64,000 nt of DNA from positions 15,699 through 79,698 of the forward strand of contig JAFXIS010000069.1 in assembly GCA_017532885.1 (NCBI GenBank), read 5' to 3'. This document shows, piece by piece, positions 42,254-51,639 of this stretch; position 1 is the first letter of the stretch; each line of letters opens with the position of its first letter. The notes under the pieces are model-generated. The model worked only from the letters and a program-made list of their open reading frames with translations. It did not search any database and was not told where the DNA came from. The position numbers and the translations under genes were made by a program. Origin of the DNA: Alistipes sp. Its GTDB lineage: Bacteria > Bacteroidota > Bacteroidia > Bacteroidales > Rikenellaceae.

Positions 42254-44845
42254 ATGGCACAACGAGTAAAAAAGAGTCAAAATAAGAGCAAAAAACCATC
42301 CACGACATCAAATGATAATATGTTGTGGATGTTAGGTTTTGTGATGCTTATATTGGGAATATTATCCATCGTGTCTGTTTTGTCGCATTTTGTCTATTGG
42401 TCGGCAGATTTGTCGGCTCTGCGCAATGATGTGGCGTTGTCAGGTGTGGTTATACCTTATGAGAATTGGTGTAGCAGCCTGGGTGCGCATATCGCTTATT
42501 GGGTTGTGGATTGCTCGTTTGGTGTATTTGGACTGTTGTTGCCCGTGGTGATAACACTCTTAGGCTGGCGAATATTCCGTCGTAAGAGCCTGCATTTTAA
42601 CCATTTGGCATTGAGTGCTGCGCTGTTGCTGGTTGTAGGCTCGGTGACTATGGGCTTTATTGCTATGGAATTCTCGTTGTCGCACGATATAGGTGGCCGT
42701 TTAGGACAGGCGTGTGCTAAGGACTTGGCCGATGTAATGGGCGACTTTGGTGTTATCATGCTCCTGCTTATGGCGTGGATTTTAACGGGGGTATATATCA
42801 ATCGTAATGTCATTGCGCTGGTAAATAGGAGTGTGGACGGCATGGTACATACGGGCGAGAATGTAATTGGCAAGGTTAAGAGTATCGCTTCAAATAAGGA
42901 GAAGGATGCAGCGCAAGATGTGGATTCGGCGGAGGCGGCTACTGATTCGGCGGAGGATGTTGCTCAAAATGATAATCTTCCACAAGCGAGTGGTGTAAAT
43001 GAGAAGGCCGCTCAACCGAATAACGCGAATGAAATATCATTCTCGATAGAGCCTAATAATGAGGGTAAGCCTAATGCGATAGATGTGGAAACTCTGCTGA
43101 AAAGTGAGGAGAGTGTATCTGTTGCGGATAATAATGACGAAGAGTATACTTTCAGCGTTGAAGTTGGGGAAGATAAAGATGCTGTTGCGGAGGAGCAACC
43201 GATTGAGCAGCAATTAAATGAGGATGTTGCGCCCGGCGAAGAGGATGAGGAGTTGGTCGTGAAAGTATATGAGAATAAACCTAAAACCCTATCGGAGGAT
43301 GAGTTGGAGGTGGAGCCATATAACCCGTTGCTCGATTTGGAGTTCTACAAGAAGCCCCATGTGTCGTTGCTGGAGGATTATAAATCACCTCATAAGGTTA
43401 GCTCGGAGGAGATTTTCGAGAATAAGCGCCGCATTCAAGAGACGCTGAAGTATTTTGGCATTCCTATCGTAAATATTGATGCTACGGTGGGTCCTACGGT
43501 TACGCTTTACGAGATTACGCAGGCACAAGGCGTGAAGATTTCGAAGATTCAGGGCTTGGAGAAGGATATTGCCCAAAGTCTTCGTGCGCAGGGTATTCGT
43601 ATCATTGCGCCTATTCCGGGAAAGGGAACAATTGGTATTGAGGTGCCGAATCGTGATAAGCAGATTGTGTCGATGTATTCGTCAATTTGCTCCGAGGAGT
43701 TCCAATCGTCGAAGGCGGAGCTGCCGATTGTGATTGGCCGTACGATTCAGAATGAGAATTTTACTTTCGATTTGGCAAAGTTGCCGCACCTTTTGGTGGC
43801 GGGTGCTACGGGTCAAGGTAAGTCTGTCGGACTGAATGCCATTATAACCTCGTTGCTTTACAGAAAGCACCCTGCCGAGTTGAAATTTGTGATGATTGAC
43901 CCCAAGATGGTGGAGTTTTCGGTTTATAACAAACTTGAAAAACACTTCCTTGCCAAGATGGAGTCAGAGGAGGAGTCTATCATTACCGAGCCGAAAAAGG
44001 CAGTATATGTGCTTAATTCATTGGTCGAGGAGATGGGGCGTCGCTTGGAGTTGTTGAAGATGGCGACGGCACGAAATATTGTGGAGTATAACGAGAAATT
44101 TACTGCTCGAAGGCTTAACCCCAATAAGGGTCATCGCTTCTTGCCGTATATAGTTGTGATTATTGATGAGTTCGCCGACCTTATAATGACTGCTCGCGAG
44201 GTCGAGGTACCTGTTATGCGTCTGGCGCAAAAGGCGCGTGCTGTGGGTATTCACCTGATTGTGGCTACGCAGCGACCCGATGTGAAGGTTATTACGGGTG
44301 GTATTAAGGCGAATTTCCCGTCGCGCATTGCATTCCGTGTAATTCAAACGGTTGATTCGCGTACTATTATCGACCAGCCCGGCGCTAATCAGCTCATCGG
44401 TCGAGGCGATATGCTCTTCTCGAAAGATGGCGATTTGACGCGTATCCAGTGCGCATTGGTTGAAACCAAGGAGGTGGAGCGTTTAGTTGATTTTATCTCA
44501 AAACAGCAGGGCTACACCGAGGCTTATCCGCTGCCCGATTATGTTCCCGAATCGGAGGGTGACGGCGGAGCGTCGATGGCAGACGGAGAGAGTGGCTCGG
44601 CTATAAAATATGACTCGATTTTTGCCGAGGTGGCACGCTTTGCGGTGATGAATGGAGAACTCTCTATCTCGCTCATTCAGCGTAACTTCGAGGTGGGATT
44701 TAATCGCGCAGGACGAATCTTTTTGCAATTAGAGCGCGCCGGAATAATCGGCGGTCCGCAGGGCGGCTCAAAGAAACAACGCGAGGTGAAATATTACGAT
44801 ATGCCGTCGTTGGAGGCAAAATTACAGGAGTTGGGCCTGTCGTAA
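42254..44845 (+). CDS. ftsK: FtsK/SpoIIIE DNA translocase
   Basis: This 863-residue protein has four membrane helices (about 25-195), an acidic linker rich in Glu, Asp and Asn (about 215-345), then the motor: alpha domain, Walker A GATGQGKS (about 516-523), Walker B VVIIDEFADL (about 634-643), RPDVKVITGGIKANFPSRIAF, and the C-terminal gamma winged helix (ISLIQRNFEVGFNRAGRIF) that reads polar motifs. It pumps DNA at the division septum and helps dimer resolution with XerCD and topo IV, whose genes are close upstream. Confidence 0.95.
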   Translation: MAQRVKKSQNKSKKPSTTSNDNMLWMLGFVMLILGILSIVSVLSHFVYWSADLSALRNDVALSGVVIPYENWCSSLGAHIAYWVVDCSFGVFGLLLPVVITLLGWRIFRRKSLHFNHLALSAALLLVVGSVTMGFIAMEFSLSHDIGGRLGQACAKDLADVMGDFGVIMLLLMAWILTGVYINRNVIALVNRSVDGMVHTGENVIGKVKSIASNKEKDAAQDVDSAEAATDSAEDVAQNDNLPQASGVNEKAAQPNNANEISFSIEPNNEGKPNAIDVETLLKSEESVSVADNNDEEYTFSVEVGEDKDAVAEEQPIEQQLNEDVAPGEEDEELVVKVYENKPKTLSEDELEVEPYNPLLDLEFYKKPHVSLLEDYKSPHKVSSEEIFENKRRIQETLKYFGIPIVNIDATVGPTVTLYEITQAQGVKISKIQGLEKDIAQSLRAQGIRIIAPIPGKGTIGIEVPNRDKQIVSMYSSICSEEFQSSKAELPIVIGRTIQNENFTFDLAKLPHLLVAGATGQGKSVGLNAIITSLLYRKHPAELKFVMIDPKMVEFSVYNKLEKHFLAKMESEEESIITEPKKAVYVLNSLVEEMGRRLELLKMATARNIVEYNEKFTARRLNPNKGHRFLPYIVVIIDEFADLIMTAREVEVPVMRLAQKARAVGIHLIVATQRPDVKVITGGIKANFPSRIAFRVIQTVDSRTIIDQPGANQLIGRGDMLFSKDGDLTRIQCALVETKEVERLVDFISKQQGYTEAYPLPDYVPESEGDGGASMADGESGSAIKYDSIFAEVARFAVMNGELSISLIQRNFEVGFNRAGRIFLQLERAGIIGGPQGGSKKQREVKYYDMPSLEAKLQELGLS

Positions 44846-44905
44846 TACTTTTTGACGGCGAATGTCCGTTATATTGTAAAGCGTTATATTGAAAAGAGGG
44901 TGATT

Positions 44906-45502
44906 ATGCGAAGATTTTCATTGCTGATATGTGCGTTACTTGTGTCGTGGGGTGTTGCGGCGCAGGAGGGCGTGTGGCAAATTTTACAGCGCGTATCGGA
45001 ATATATGGACTCAAAAAATGGCTATGAAGTTAAGTTCTCGATAGATGCTGAAGGCTTTACTTCTCAAGGACGATATTGTGTTAAGGGAGAGTCTTATTAT
45101 ATCTCTGTTGCCGATGCCGAGGTCTATGCCGATGGCGAAGTGCGCTATGAGGTTGATAATGCACGCCGCGAGGTGAATGTTGATGTCATGAATTTGGATA
45201 GTCGCAATATTTTGGATAATCCTACGCGCTGTTTCGACTTTGTCGAGGAGGATTACACTGCAACAATCGTGGAGCGCATAGGAGGAGATATTACGCTTGG
45301 TTTACGCGCCAAAGATGAAACGGTGGAGGGCGAAATATTCCTTACCGTAGATTCTAAAACGGCTTGCCCGAAAGAGGTGAAATATACGCTCTACGATGAT
45401 GTAATTAAGGTCGTTGTTGAGCAGGTAGAGCATAAGCAGGGCGATGTGAAGAGTTTTAATCGCTCGCAATATAAGGATTACGAGATAATAGATTTTCGAT
45501 AG
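44906..45502 (+). CDS. lolA: LolA-like outer-membrane lipoprotein carrier protein
   Basis: The protein has 198 residues from the ATG at 44906. This start begins directly with a signal peptide (RRFSLLICALLVSWGVAAQ); the in-frame ATG at 44852 would add a charged extension ahead of it. Beta-rich LolA fold with GYEVKFSIDAEGFTSQGRYCVKGESYYIS and a PKEVKYTLYDD segment. LolA carries lipoproteins from the inner to the outer membrane. Genes for ftsK and lolA are frequently adjacent in Bacteroidota, as here. Sequence is divergent, so some doubt about function remains. Confidence 0.75.
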   Translation: MRRFSLLICALLVSWGVAAQEGVWQILQRVSEYMDSKNGYEVKFSIDAEGFTSQGRYCVKGESYYISVADAEVYADGEVRYEVDNARREVNVDVMNLDSRNILDNPTRCFDFVEEDYTATIVERIGGDITLGLRAKDETVEGEIFLTVDSKTACPKEVKYTLYDDVIKVVVEQVEHKQGDVKSFNRSQYKDYEIIDFR

Positions 45503-45652
45503 AAAATAGTCGGTCTGCCGGCTATAAGTCTTAATTTCTCTCGGCAGGGTGTCGGGAGAAATTTTTTTTGCCGTCAAATCGCCTGAAAATGGGCAAAAAC
45601 GGGAAGTTTTCAAAAATAAATCGTATGATAGCGTAAAAAACTGTGTGTAGAA
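45503..45652. other. lolA-gyrA gap with possible stem-loop
   Basis: CTGCCG (45516-45521) and CGGCAG (45542-45547) form a weak stem after lolA. Nothing else is recognised before the gyrA promoter. Confidence 0.3.
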
Positions 45653-45683
45653 TTGTTTATTTGTAAAATAAACACTACTTTTG
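45653..45683 (+). promoter_or_regulatory. gyrA promoter
   Basis: TTG (45653-45655), a 20-nt spacer and TACTTTTG (45676-45683) precede the ATG at 45704 by 20 bp. Confidence 0.55.
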
Positions 45684-45703
45684 TTTGTTAGAAATAGTGC
45701 GCC

Positions 45704-48313
45704 ATGGGCGCTAATTTGGAAAACTTAAATTTTATGTTGACTGAAGAAGAAAAGAATGTCGAATTGACGGGTCGAATTGTACCTATCAATATCGAGGAAC
45801 AGATGAAAACGGCATATATCGACTACTCGATGTCGGTTATCGTATCGCGTGCGTTGCCTGATGTGCGTGATGGTTTGAAGCCTGTGCATCGTCGTATTTT
45901 GTACGATATGAGTGCCGAACTTAATCTCTATTCCGATAAGCCTACTCGTAAGTCTGCCCGTATCGTCGGTGATGTGCTCGGTAAGTTCCACCCACATGGC
46001 GATAGTTCGGTTTATGAGGCTATGGTGCGTATGGCTCAGGATTGGGCTATGCGTTATCCTTTGGTAGAGGGTCAGGGTAACTTCGGTTCTGTGGATGGTG
46101 ACTCGGCTGCGGCTATGCGTTATACCGAGGCCCGCATGCAGAAGATTACCGACGAGGTAATGGCCGATATCGAGAAAGAGACTATCGATTGGACTACAAA
46201 CTTCGACGATACATTGAAGGAGCCTACCGTATTGCCTACGAAGATTCCTTTGTTGTTGGTGAATGGTGCCAGCGGTATTGCCGTAGGTATGGCTACGAAT
46301 ATGGCTCCACATAACTTGGGTGAGGTTATTGATGCATGCTGCGCTTATATCGATAATCCCGAGTGCGAGTGCGATGAGTTGTTGCAGTATGTGAAGGGCC
46401 CCGACTTCCCGACAGGAGCGTTGATTTACGGCTATGAGGGCGTTAAGGAGGCTTTGCTTACCGGTCATGGTCGCGTTATGATGCGTGCGAAAGCGGAGAT
46501 TGAGACTGCTGATAATGGTCATGAAACAATTATCGTTACCGAGATACCTTACATGGTCAATAAGGCCGAGTTGTGTAAGCGTATTGGCGAGATGGTCAAT
46601 GAGAAGAAGTTGGAGGGCATCTCACACATCAACGACGAGAGTGACCGCAGCGGTACCCGTATCGCTATCGAGATTAAGCGTGATGCTTCGGCAAATGTCG
46701 TGCTGAATACGCTTTTCAAGAATACGCAGTTGCAGACCTCGTTTGTAGTGAATAACATCGCCTTGGTGAATGGTCGCCCGATGCTTCTTAATTTGAAGGA
46801 TTTGATTAAGCACTTCGTTGAGCATCGTCACGATGTTGTTGTGCGTCGTACACGCTTCGACTTACGCAAGGCTCAGGAGCGTATGCATATCGTTCAGGGC
46901 TTGATTATTGCCCAGCAGAATATTGACGAGGTGGTGCATATTATCCGAAATTCTCGTAATAACGAGTTGGCAAAGCAGGCTTTGCAGGAGCGTTTCGGAC
47001 TGAGTGAGTTGCAGACGGCAGCAATCACCGAGATGCGTTTGCGCCAATTGACCGGCTTGGAGGTTGAGAAGTTGGAGAATGAACATACGGAGTTGGAGCG
47101 CAAGATTAACTACTTCAACGATGTATTGGCAAGCACCGAGATGCAGTTGCAGATTGTGAAGGACGAGCTTGCAGAGGTTAAGGCCGCATATGGCGACGAG
47201 CGTCGTACCGAGATTGTCTACTCTTCGGAGGAGTTTAATCCTGAGGATTTCTATGCCGATGACGATATGGTTATTACCATTTCGCACATGGGTTACATCA
47301 AGCGTACCCCATTGGCAGAGTATCGTACTCAGAACCGTGGCGGCGTAGGTGTTAAGGGTAGTGCTACACGCGACGAGGACTTCATCGAGCATATTTATGT
47401 GGCTTCGATGCACAATACAATGATGTTCTTTACCGAGAAGGGTCGTTGCTATTGGTTGAAGGTCTACCAGATTCCCGAGGGAACACGCACATCGAAGGGT
47501 CGCGCAATCCAAAATATTATCCAGATTGAGCCCGATGATAAGGTTCGCGCCTATATTAATACGAAGAACCTCAACGATGCGGAGTATATCAACTCGAACT
47601 ACATCGTGATGTGTACTCGTGAGGGTGTTATCAAGAAGACTAAGCTGGAGGCTTACTCTCGTCCTCGCCAGAATGGTGTGAATGCTATCGTTATTCGCGA
47701 GGGTGACCGCCTGATTGAGGCTAAGATTACCAGCGGTGAGGCCGAGATTATGATTGCGGCTCGTGGTGGTAAGGCTATCCGCTTCAATGAGAGCACAGTT
47801 CGTCCAATCGGTCGTGTAGGTGCCGGAGTTCGCGGTATCGCACTTGACGAGGGTGATGAGGTTGTAGGTATGATTTGCATCGAGCCTGATTCAAAGCAGG
47901 ATGTGTTGGTACTCTCGGAGAATGGCTATGGTAAGCGAACCGACTTGGAGGAGTATCGTATCACAAACCGTGGCGGTAAGGGTGTTAAGACAATCAATAT
48001 TACCGAAAAGACGGGTGACTTGATTTCAATTCAGGCTGTAACGGATGAAAATGACTTGATGATTATCAATAAGTCGGGCGTTACAATCCGTACCAAGGTT
48101 GAGCAGATTCGTTTGGCCGGTCGTGCTACTCAGGGTGTGAGAATCATCAACTTGCGTGAGGGTGATGCTATTGCTTCGGTTATGGCAGTGCCTGTAAGCG
48201 AGGAGGAGGAGATTCCCGCAGCAGAGGTCGTTGCAGAGGGTGATGTCGAGGGTGATGCAGCAGTAGTTGCGGAGCCTCAGCAGGAGCCTGCACAGGTAGA
48301 AAATAATGAATAA
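45704..48313 (+). CDS. gyrA: DNA gyrase subunit A
   Basis: This 869-residue protein has the breakage-reunion domain [32 protein letters not shown], quinolone region [19 protein letters not shown] (Ser101 and Glu105 at the E. coli 83 and 87 positions, not a resistance-type replacement), and catalytic Tyr in [11 protein letters not shown]. Six beta-pinwheel blades follow, including the GyrA box RGGKGVK near the end. The tail is Glu/Ala-rich. An alternative start at 45734 (MLTEEEKN) would remove ten residues; both are downstream of the promoter. It stands alone, without gyrB. Confidence 0.96.
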   Translation: MGANLENLNFMLTEEEKNVELTGRIVPINIEEQMKTAYIDYSMSVIVSRALPDVRDGLKPVHRRILYDMSAELNLYSDKPTRKSARIVGDVLGKFHPHGDSSVYEAMVRMAQDWAMRYPLVEGQGNFGSVDGDSAAAMRYTEARMQKITDEVMADIEKETIDWTTNFDDTLKEPTVLPTKIPLLLVNGASGIAVGMATNMAPHNLGEVIDACCAYIDNPECECDELLQYVKGPDFPTGALIYGYEGVKEALLTGHGRVMMRAKAEIETADNGHETIIVTEIPYMVNKAELCKRIGEMVNEKKLEGISHINDESDRSGTRIAIEIKRDASANVVLNTLFKNTQLQTSFVVNNIALVNGRPMLLNLKDLIKHFVEHRHDVVVRRTRFDLRKAQERMHIVQGLIIAQQNIDEVVHIIRNSRNNELAKQALQERFGLSELQTAAITEMRLRQLTGLEVEKLENEHTELERKINYFNDVLASTEMQLQIVKDELAEVKAAYGDERRTEIVYSSEEFNPEDFYADDDMVITISHMGYIKRTPLAEYRTQNRGGVGVKGSATRDEDFIEHIYVASMHNTMMFFTEKGRCYWLKVYQIPEGTRTSKGRAIQNIIQIEPDDKVRAYINTKNLNDAEYINSNYIVMCTREGVIKKTKLEAYSRPRQNGVNAIVIREGDRLIEAKITSGEAEIMIAARGGKAIRFNESTVRPIGRVGAGVRGIALDEGDEVVGMICIEPDSKQDVLVLSENGYGKRTDLEEYRITNRGGKGVKTINITEKTGDLISIQAVTDENDLMIINKSGVTIRTKVEQIRLAGRATQGVRIINLREGDAIASVMAVPVSEEEEIPAAEVVAEGDVEGDAAVVAEPQQEPAQVENNE

Positions 48314-48362
48314 CAACAATAAAATTAATAATTAGACCGTTTTACATTAAAAGAAATTAATT

Positions 48363-49733
48363 ATGAAAAGATTAATTTTCGCGGTACTTGCTGTAATGGT
48401 TATGGCGGTGCCAATGGCAAATGCACAAAAGGTAAATAAGAATGCAATCTTGGCAAAGTTGGAGAAGGCTGACGCTGCTACTCAGGATGCTAAGAAGAAC
48501 ACTAAGGCTGCAACTTGGGTTGCACGCGGAAAAGCCTATTTTGAGGCTGAGAATGCTCCTGTAAAGGATTTGTTCGTAGGTATGAAGATGGAGGATGTAG
48601 TTCTCTATCTTGGTGATCCTATTGAGGGCCACCCCGGTGTCGTATTGAACAATGTTACATGCACAGAGTGGGTATATCCTTGGGTTAAGGTTTATGCAAG
48701 CGAGCACAACTTGGTTGTGTCATGGATTACTACTCAGCAGGTGTGTGCTGATGGCGTAGATGCTGCTGCTGTGGCTTTGGAGTCATTCAATAAGGCTTAT
48801 GAGTTGGATAACAACATCAGTAAGAAGATTGCTGAGGATATGTCTAACTTGGCAAACTATTACAAGATTAAGGGTAATGCTTTGACCGATGTTCAGGACT
48901 TCACAGGTGCCGCTCACGCTTACGAGATGGCTTATGATGTTCAGAATAGCCCTGCATACACAGGTGAGAAGAATCATGACCTTGCTTACATCGCAGGTTA
49001 CCTCTACACTGTTGATGGTCAGACAAATGCTCCTTCATTGGAGAAGGGTGTTGCTGCTTTGAATAAGGCTTTGGCTTCAGGCTTTGCTGATGAGAATGGC
49101 GATATCTACTACTATCTTTATATGTGCTACTATCTCCAGATGGACTCTCCGGTGCGTGCTGCAAACCTTGAGCGTGCAAAGCAGGTGTTGATGGAGGGTT
49201 TGGCTAAGTTCCCCAACAACGATAATATCGTAGAGGGTCTTATCAATATCTATACAGCTGCTGATGCTAATGTAGGTAACCCTGCCGACCTTATCGAGAT
49301 GGTAGACAAGGCTTTGGAGCGTGATCCTAAGAATAGCGGTTTGTGGTATGGTCGTGGCCGTATCTTCTATAGCTTGAAGGATTTCGACAAGAGTATCGAG
49401 TCATTCAAGAAGGTTGTAGAGATTGATCCCAGCGATGCGTTTACTTGGTATTATATCGGTTATTTCTATGTAAATAAGGCTGATGCCATGAACGAGGAGT
49501 TCAACCAGCGTGATATCAAGAGTAGCAAGGAGTGGAATGAGGGTCAGGCAGCGATTCTCGCAGTATACAATGAGGCTCTTCCATATATGGAGAAGGCTTA
49601 TGAGATGAATCCCGATTTCAGCTTCGTTGAGACTTTGAAGGCTTTGACATTCCGTCTTCGTGATCAGGAGGGTATGATGGAGAAGTACGAGAAGTATAAC
49701 AACATCTATAAGGAGATGAAGGATCAGCAGTAA
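48363..49733 (+). CDS. Exported TPR-repeat protein, paralogue 1
   Basis: This 456-residue protein has a signal peptide ending ANAQ. An N-terminal region holds FVGMKMEDVVLYLGDP, recalling SmpA/BamE-type turns but unproven. Several TPR motifs follow (ALNKALASGFADENGDIYYYLYMCYY, DPKNSGLWYGRGRIFYSLKDFDKSIESFKKVVEIDPSDAF) that form a helical scaffold, probably in the periplasm. A close paralogue is at 53484-54842. It lies 49 bp after gyrA, with no TAnnTTTG box in the gap. Function not recognised. Confidence 0.8.
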   Translation: MKRLIFAVLAVMVMAVPMANAQKVNKNAILAKLEKADAATQDAKKNTKAATWVARGKAYFEAENAPVKDLFVGMKMEDVVLYLGDPIEGHPGVVLNNVTCTEWVYPWVKVYASEHNLVVSWITTQQVCADGVDAAAVALESFNKAYELDNNISKKIAEDMSNLANYYKIKGNALTDVQDFTGAAHAYEMAYDVQNSPAYTGEKNHDLAYIAGYLYTVDGQTNAPSLEKGVAALNKALASGFADENGDIYYYLYMCYYLQMDSPVRAANLERAKQVLMEGLAKFPNNDNIVEGLINIYTAADANVGNPADLIEMVDKALERDPKNSGLWYGRGRIFYSLKDFDKSIESFKKVVEIDPSDAFTWYYIGYFYVNKADAMNEEFNQRDIKSSKEWNEGQAAILAVYNEALPYMEKAYEMNPDFSFVETLKALTFRLRDQEGMMEKYEKYNNIYKEMKDQQ

Positions 49734-49762
49734 TCTTCCTTCAATAGTCGGATTTTATGTTG

Positions 49763-49794
49763 CATAGGCTCGGGAAACCGAGCCTATGTTTTTT
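49763..49794 (+). terminator. Terminator of TPR paralogue 1
   Basis: CATAGGCTCGG and CCGAGCCTATG form a perfect 11-bp stem with a 4-nt loop, followed by TTTTTT. Confidence 0.92.
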
Positions 49795-49828
49795 GGGAGG
49801 AGGGGAGTGTGATAAATGTGGCAATCGG

Positions 49829-50213
49829 CACAATGGTTTTTATAAAGTTGGTGACTATTATTACGACGGAATAAATGAGGGCGTAGTATTCGATGTATGG
49901 GGTGGCGGTAGGCATGGTAAGATTGTAAGTATGGTGTCGAAATAAGGGTAAAGATTGGTATCTGCCAGCAATAGAGGAATTAAAGCTATTATTGCATAAT
50001 GATTCGGTGCATGATGCGGTAAATAAAACTCTTGAAAGTCGAGGTGTGACAAAATTGGATAATAAAGGAGGTGCGCGATGCTATTGGGCATCAACGGAAT
50101 ATACAAGTTTCCAGCCTGAGTTTTGTGCGTGGGGTGTCAGTATGAATGACGGCTACACCTACGACAGCAGTAAGAACTACAACTACTATGTGCGTGCTGT
50201 GTCCGCTTTTTAG
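49829..50213 (+). pseudogene. Decayed DUF1566-like surface-protein fragment
   Basis: Two frames carry successive pieces of one domain. The first reads FYKVGDYYYDG, EGVVFDVW, GRHGKIVSMVSK and stops at 49945. The second, shifted by one frame, continues KDWYLPAIEELKLLL, NDSVHDAVNKTL, YWASTEYT and YYVRAVSAF to 50213. In intact Bacteroidales homologues a longer segment separates the KIVSM and WYLPAIEEL motifs, so an internal deletion accompanies the frameshift. The 5' part with signal sequence is missing, and a terminator lies just upstream. It is a remnant, not a working gene. Confidence 0.7.
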
Positions 50214-50277
50214 AATTTAGGTTTAAGGCTTTGAACTTTATGCGGTTGCCTTCGGGTGACCGCATTTTTATAGTATC

Positions 50278-50330
50278 GTCATTCCACATCGCACGCACGA
50301 TGTGGGAGTACAGATACGCCATGTGGTAGT
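50278..50330 (+). repeat. Dispersed repeat family 1, truncated copy C
   Basis: GTCATTCCAC (50278-50287) matches the family 1 end. A short ATCG/CGAT-type hairpin follows and the interior is lost. It precedes a family 2 copy directly. Confidence 0.45.
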
Positions 50331-50336
50331 CAAACT

Positions 50337-50397
50337 GTCATTCTGAGCAATTATTTTTTTCAGATTCTCGCGTCGGCTGATGCCTCCTCAGAATGAC
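50337..50397 (+). repeat. Dispersed repeat family 2, copy C
   Basis: The 61-bp element runs from GTCATTCTGAGCAATT to CTCAGAATGAC, with inverted ends and a T-rich centre, diverged from the other two copies in the middle. Confidence 0.65.
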
Positions 50398-50442
50398 GAA
50401 AAAAATAATTGCGTGAGAATCTCCTTATTCTTTGGCGTAATA

Positions 50443-50484
50443 TTAGGGAGTTTAGAGAAATTAGGGAGTTTAAGGAATTTAGCG
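50443..50484 (+). repeat. Dispersed repeat family 3, half-element copy C
   Basis: One arm only, TTAGGGAGTTTAGAGAAA-type units ending TTTAGCG, is preceded by TTTGGCGTAA, the same decamer found in the loop of copy B. A reversed AGAGCAAAGATG motif follows at 50492. Confidence 0.6.
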
Positions 50485-50562
50485 AGGCGCTCATCTTTGC
50501 TCTTTTGGGGTAAATTATTGAGTGTATTGGCGGAAAATCAGAATGAGGGGTGAAATTCGGAT

Positions 50563-50593
50563 TTTGATATTTGCAAATTTTGCCATAACTTTG
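50563..50593 (+). promoter_or_regulatory. Promoter of the LytTR membrane protein gene
   Basis: TTTG (50563-50566), a 19-nt spacer and TAACTTTG (50586-50593) lie 24 bp before the ATG at 50618. Confidence 0.65.
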
Positions 50594-50617
50594 TGATTAA
50601 ACTAATAACCGATTGTA

Positions 50618-51481
50618 ATGACACCGATACCTTCTTTTATATATAAGAAGTCCAACCAGGTTGCAATGATTGTCTTTGTGCCTATTTTTGCGTTGGTATT
50701 TATTAATATCTATCGTCCTCTGGACTTCGATAAGATTGATGCCGACTTCCTGTCATGGCTCAATATTTCGCGTGAATTGGCTGTGCAGCTGATTACAATA
50801 CTGATGATTCTTGTCGGCATGGCGGTTGTAGCCATCAGTCGTTCGATTATGGGCTGGTATACGCTTAATCAGAAACATGTTTTGTCGTATGTGACATATA
50901 TTACATGGGTATCGTTGGAGATTTTGATTATGGCGGGTATCTTTACCATTGCTGCAATCTTCACCGATACGGGTAAAGATGTGCTGACGCTATTCCATAA
51001 CTCTCTGATGAAGACGGTGTTGATATTGCTCATACCTTATGTTATGTGCTATATCTATTTTATTTGGCAGGAGAGGGTGTCGCAGTTGAGAATTATCCGA
51101 GAGCGTTTGGCGGAAAATGAAACGGTATTGCAGGCTGCCTATATTCAAATTTTGGATGATAAGGGAGATATGCGTTTGTCGGTGCGCCGCGAGAATCTGT
51201 TGCTTATAGAATCTGCCGATAATTATGTTTGTGTTTGGTATCTGAATAATAATGTACCAAAGAAATTGATGGTGCGTAATACAATGAAACATCTTGCCGA
51301 GCAGCTTGCCGGTAGTAGAGTGGTTAGATGTCATCGCTCGTATATGGTAAACATCGATGCTATCAAGGTTCTTCGTCGAGAGAAGGAGGGTATATTTATT
51401 GAGTTGGGTGTTGATGGCGTGCCTGATGTTCCTATCTCTAAAACATACTCCGAGAGCGTTAATCAGTGGCTGCACGGATAG
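50618..51481 (+). CDS. Membrane-embedded LytTR-domain transcriptional regulator
   Basis: This 287-residue protein has four membrane helices (about 15-34, 55-76, 90-113 and 130-149), a short coiled linker (about 150-175), then a LytTR DNA-binding domain (about 180-287) with ENLLLIESADNYVCVWY, MKHLAEQL and the conserved VVRCHRSYMVNIDAI. No receiver domain is present, so it is a one-component regulator that binds DNA while anchored in the inner membrane. Its target is unknown; a perfect palindrome lies directly after its stop codon. Confidence 0.9.
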   Translation: MTPIPSFIYKKSNQVAMIVFVPIFALVFINIYRPLDFDKIDADFLSWLNISRELAVQLITILMILVGMAVVAISRSIMGWYTLNQKHVLSYVTYITWVSLEILIMAGIFTIAAIFTDTGKDVLTLFHNSLMKTVLILLIPYVMCYIYFIWQERVSQLRIIRERLAENETVLQAAYIQILDDKGDMRLSVRRENLLLIESADNYVCVWYLNNNVPKKLMVRNTMKHLAEQLAGSRVVRCHRSYMVNIDAIKVLRREKEGIFIELGVDGVPDVPISKTYSESVNQWLHG

Positions 51482-51485
51482 TCGT

Positions 51486-51513
51486 GGCGAAAATCGAGAT
51501 ATCGATTTTCGCC
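51486..51513. promoter_or_regulatory. Perfect 12-bp stem palindrome after the LytTR gene
   Basis: GGCGAAAATCGA and TCGATTTTCGCC flank a GATA loop. There is no T-run, so it is either a factor-assisted terminator or a protein-binding site for the LytTR regulator or for control of the acyl-CoA ligase. A second dyad TATTCGC/GCGAATA (51605-51611 and 51628-51634) lies just before the ligase ATG. Confidence 0.5.
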
Positions 51514-51639
51514 CCATAATTAAAAATTTTGCCCCATATAGTAATTTAATCCCAGATTTAGTGTGTATATCACTTTTATTTTTCAGTAAATAACATTTGA
51601 CCGATATTCGCAGTGTGAAAACATTTAGCGAATAATTAT

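Noticed and set aside
45704..48313. Quinolone-resistance mutation in gyrA or parC
   Set aside because: GyrA has Ser101 and Glu105 at the critical positions. Ala114 in ParC is probably ordinary for this lineage, so no resistance is inferred.
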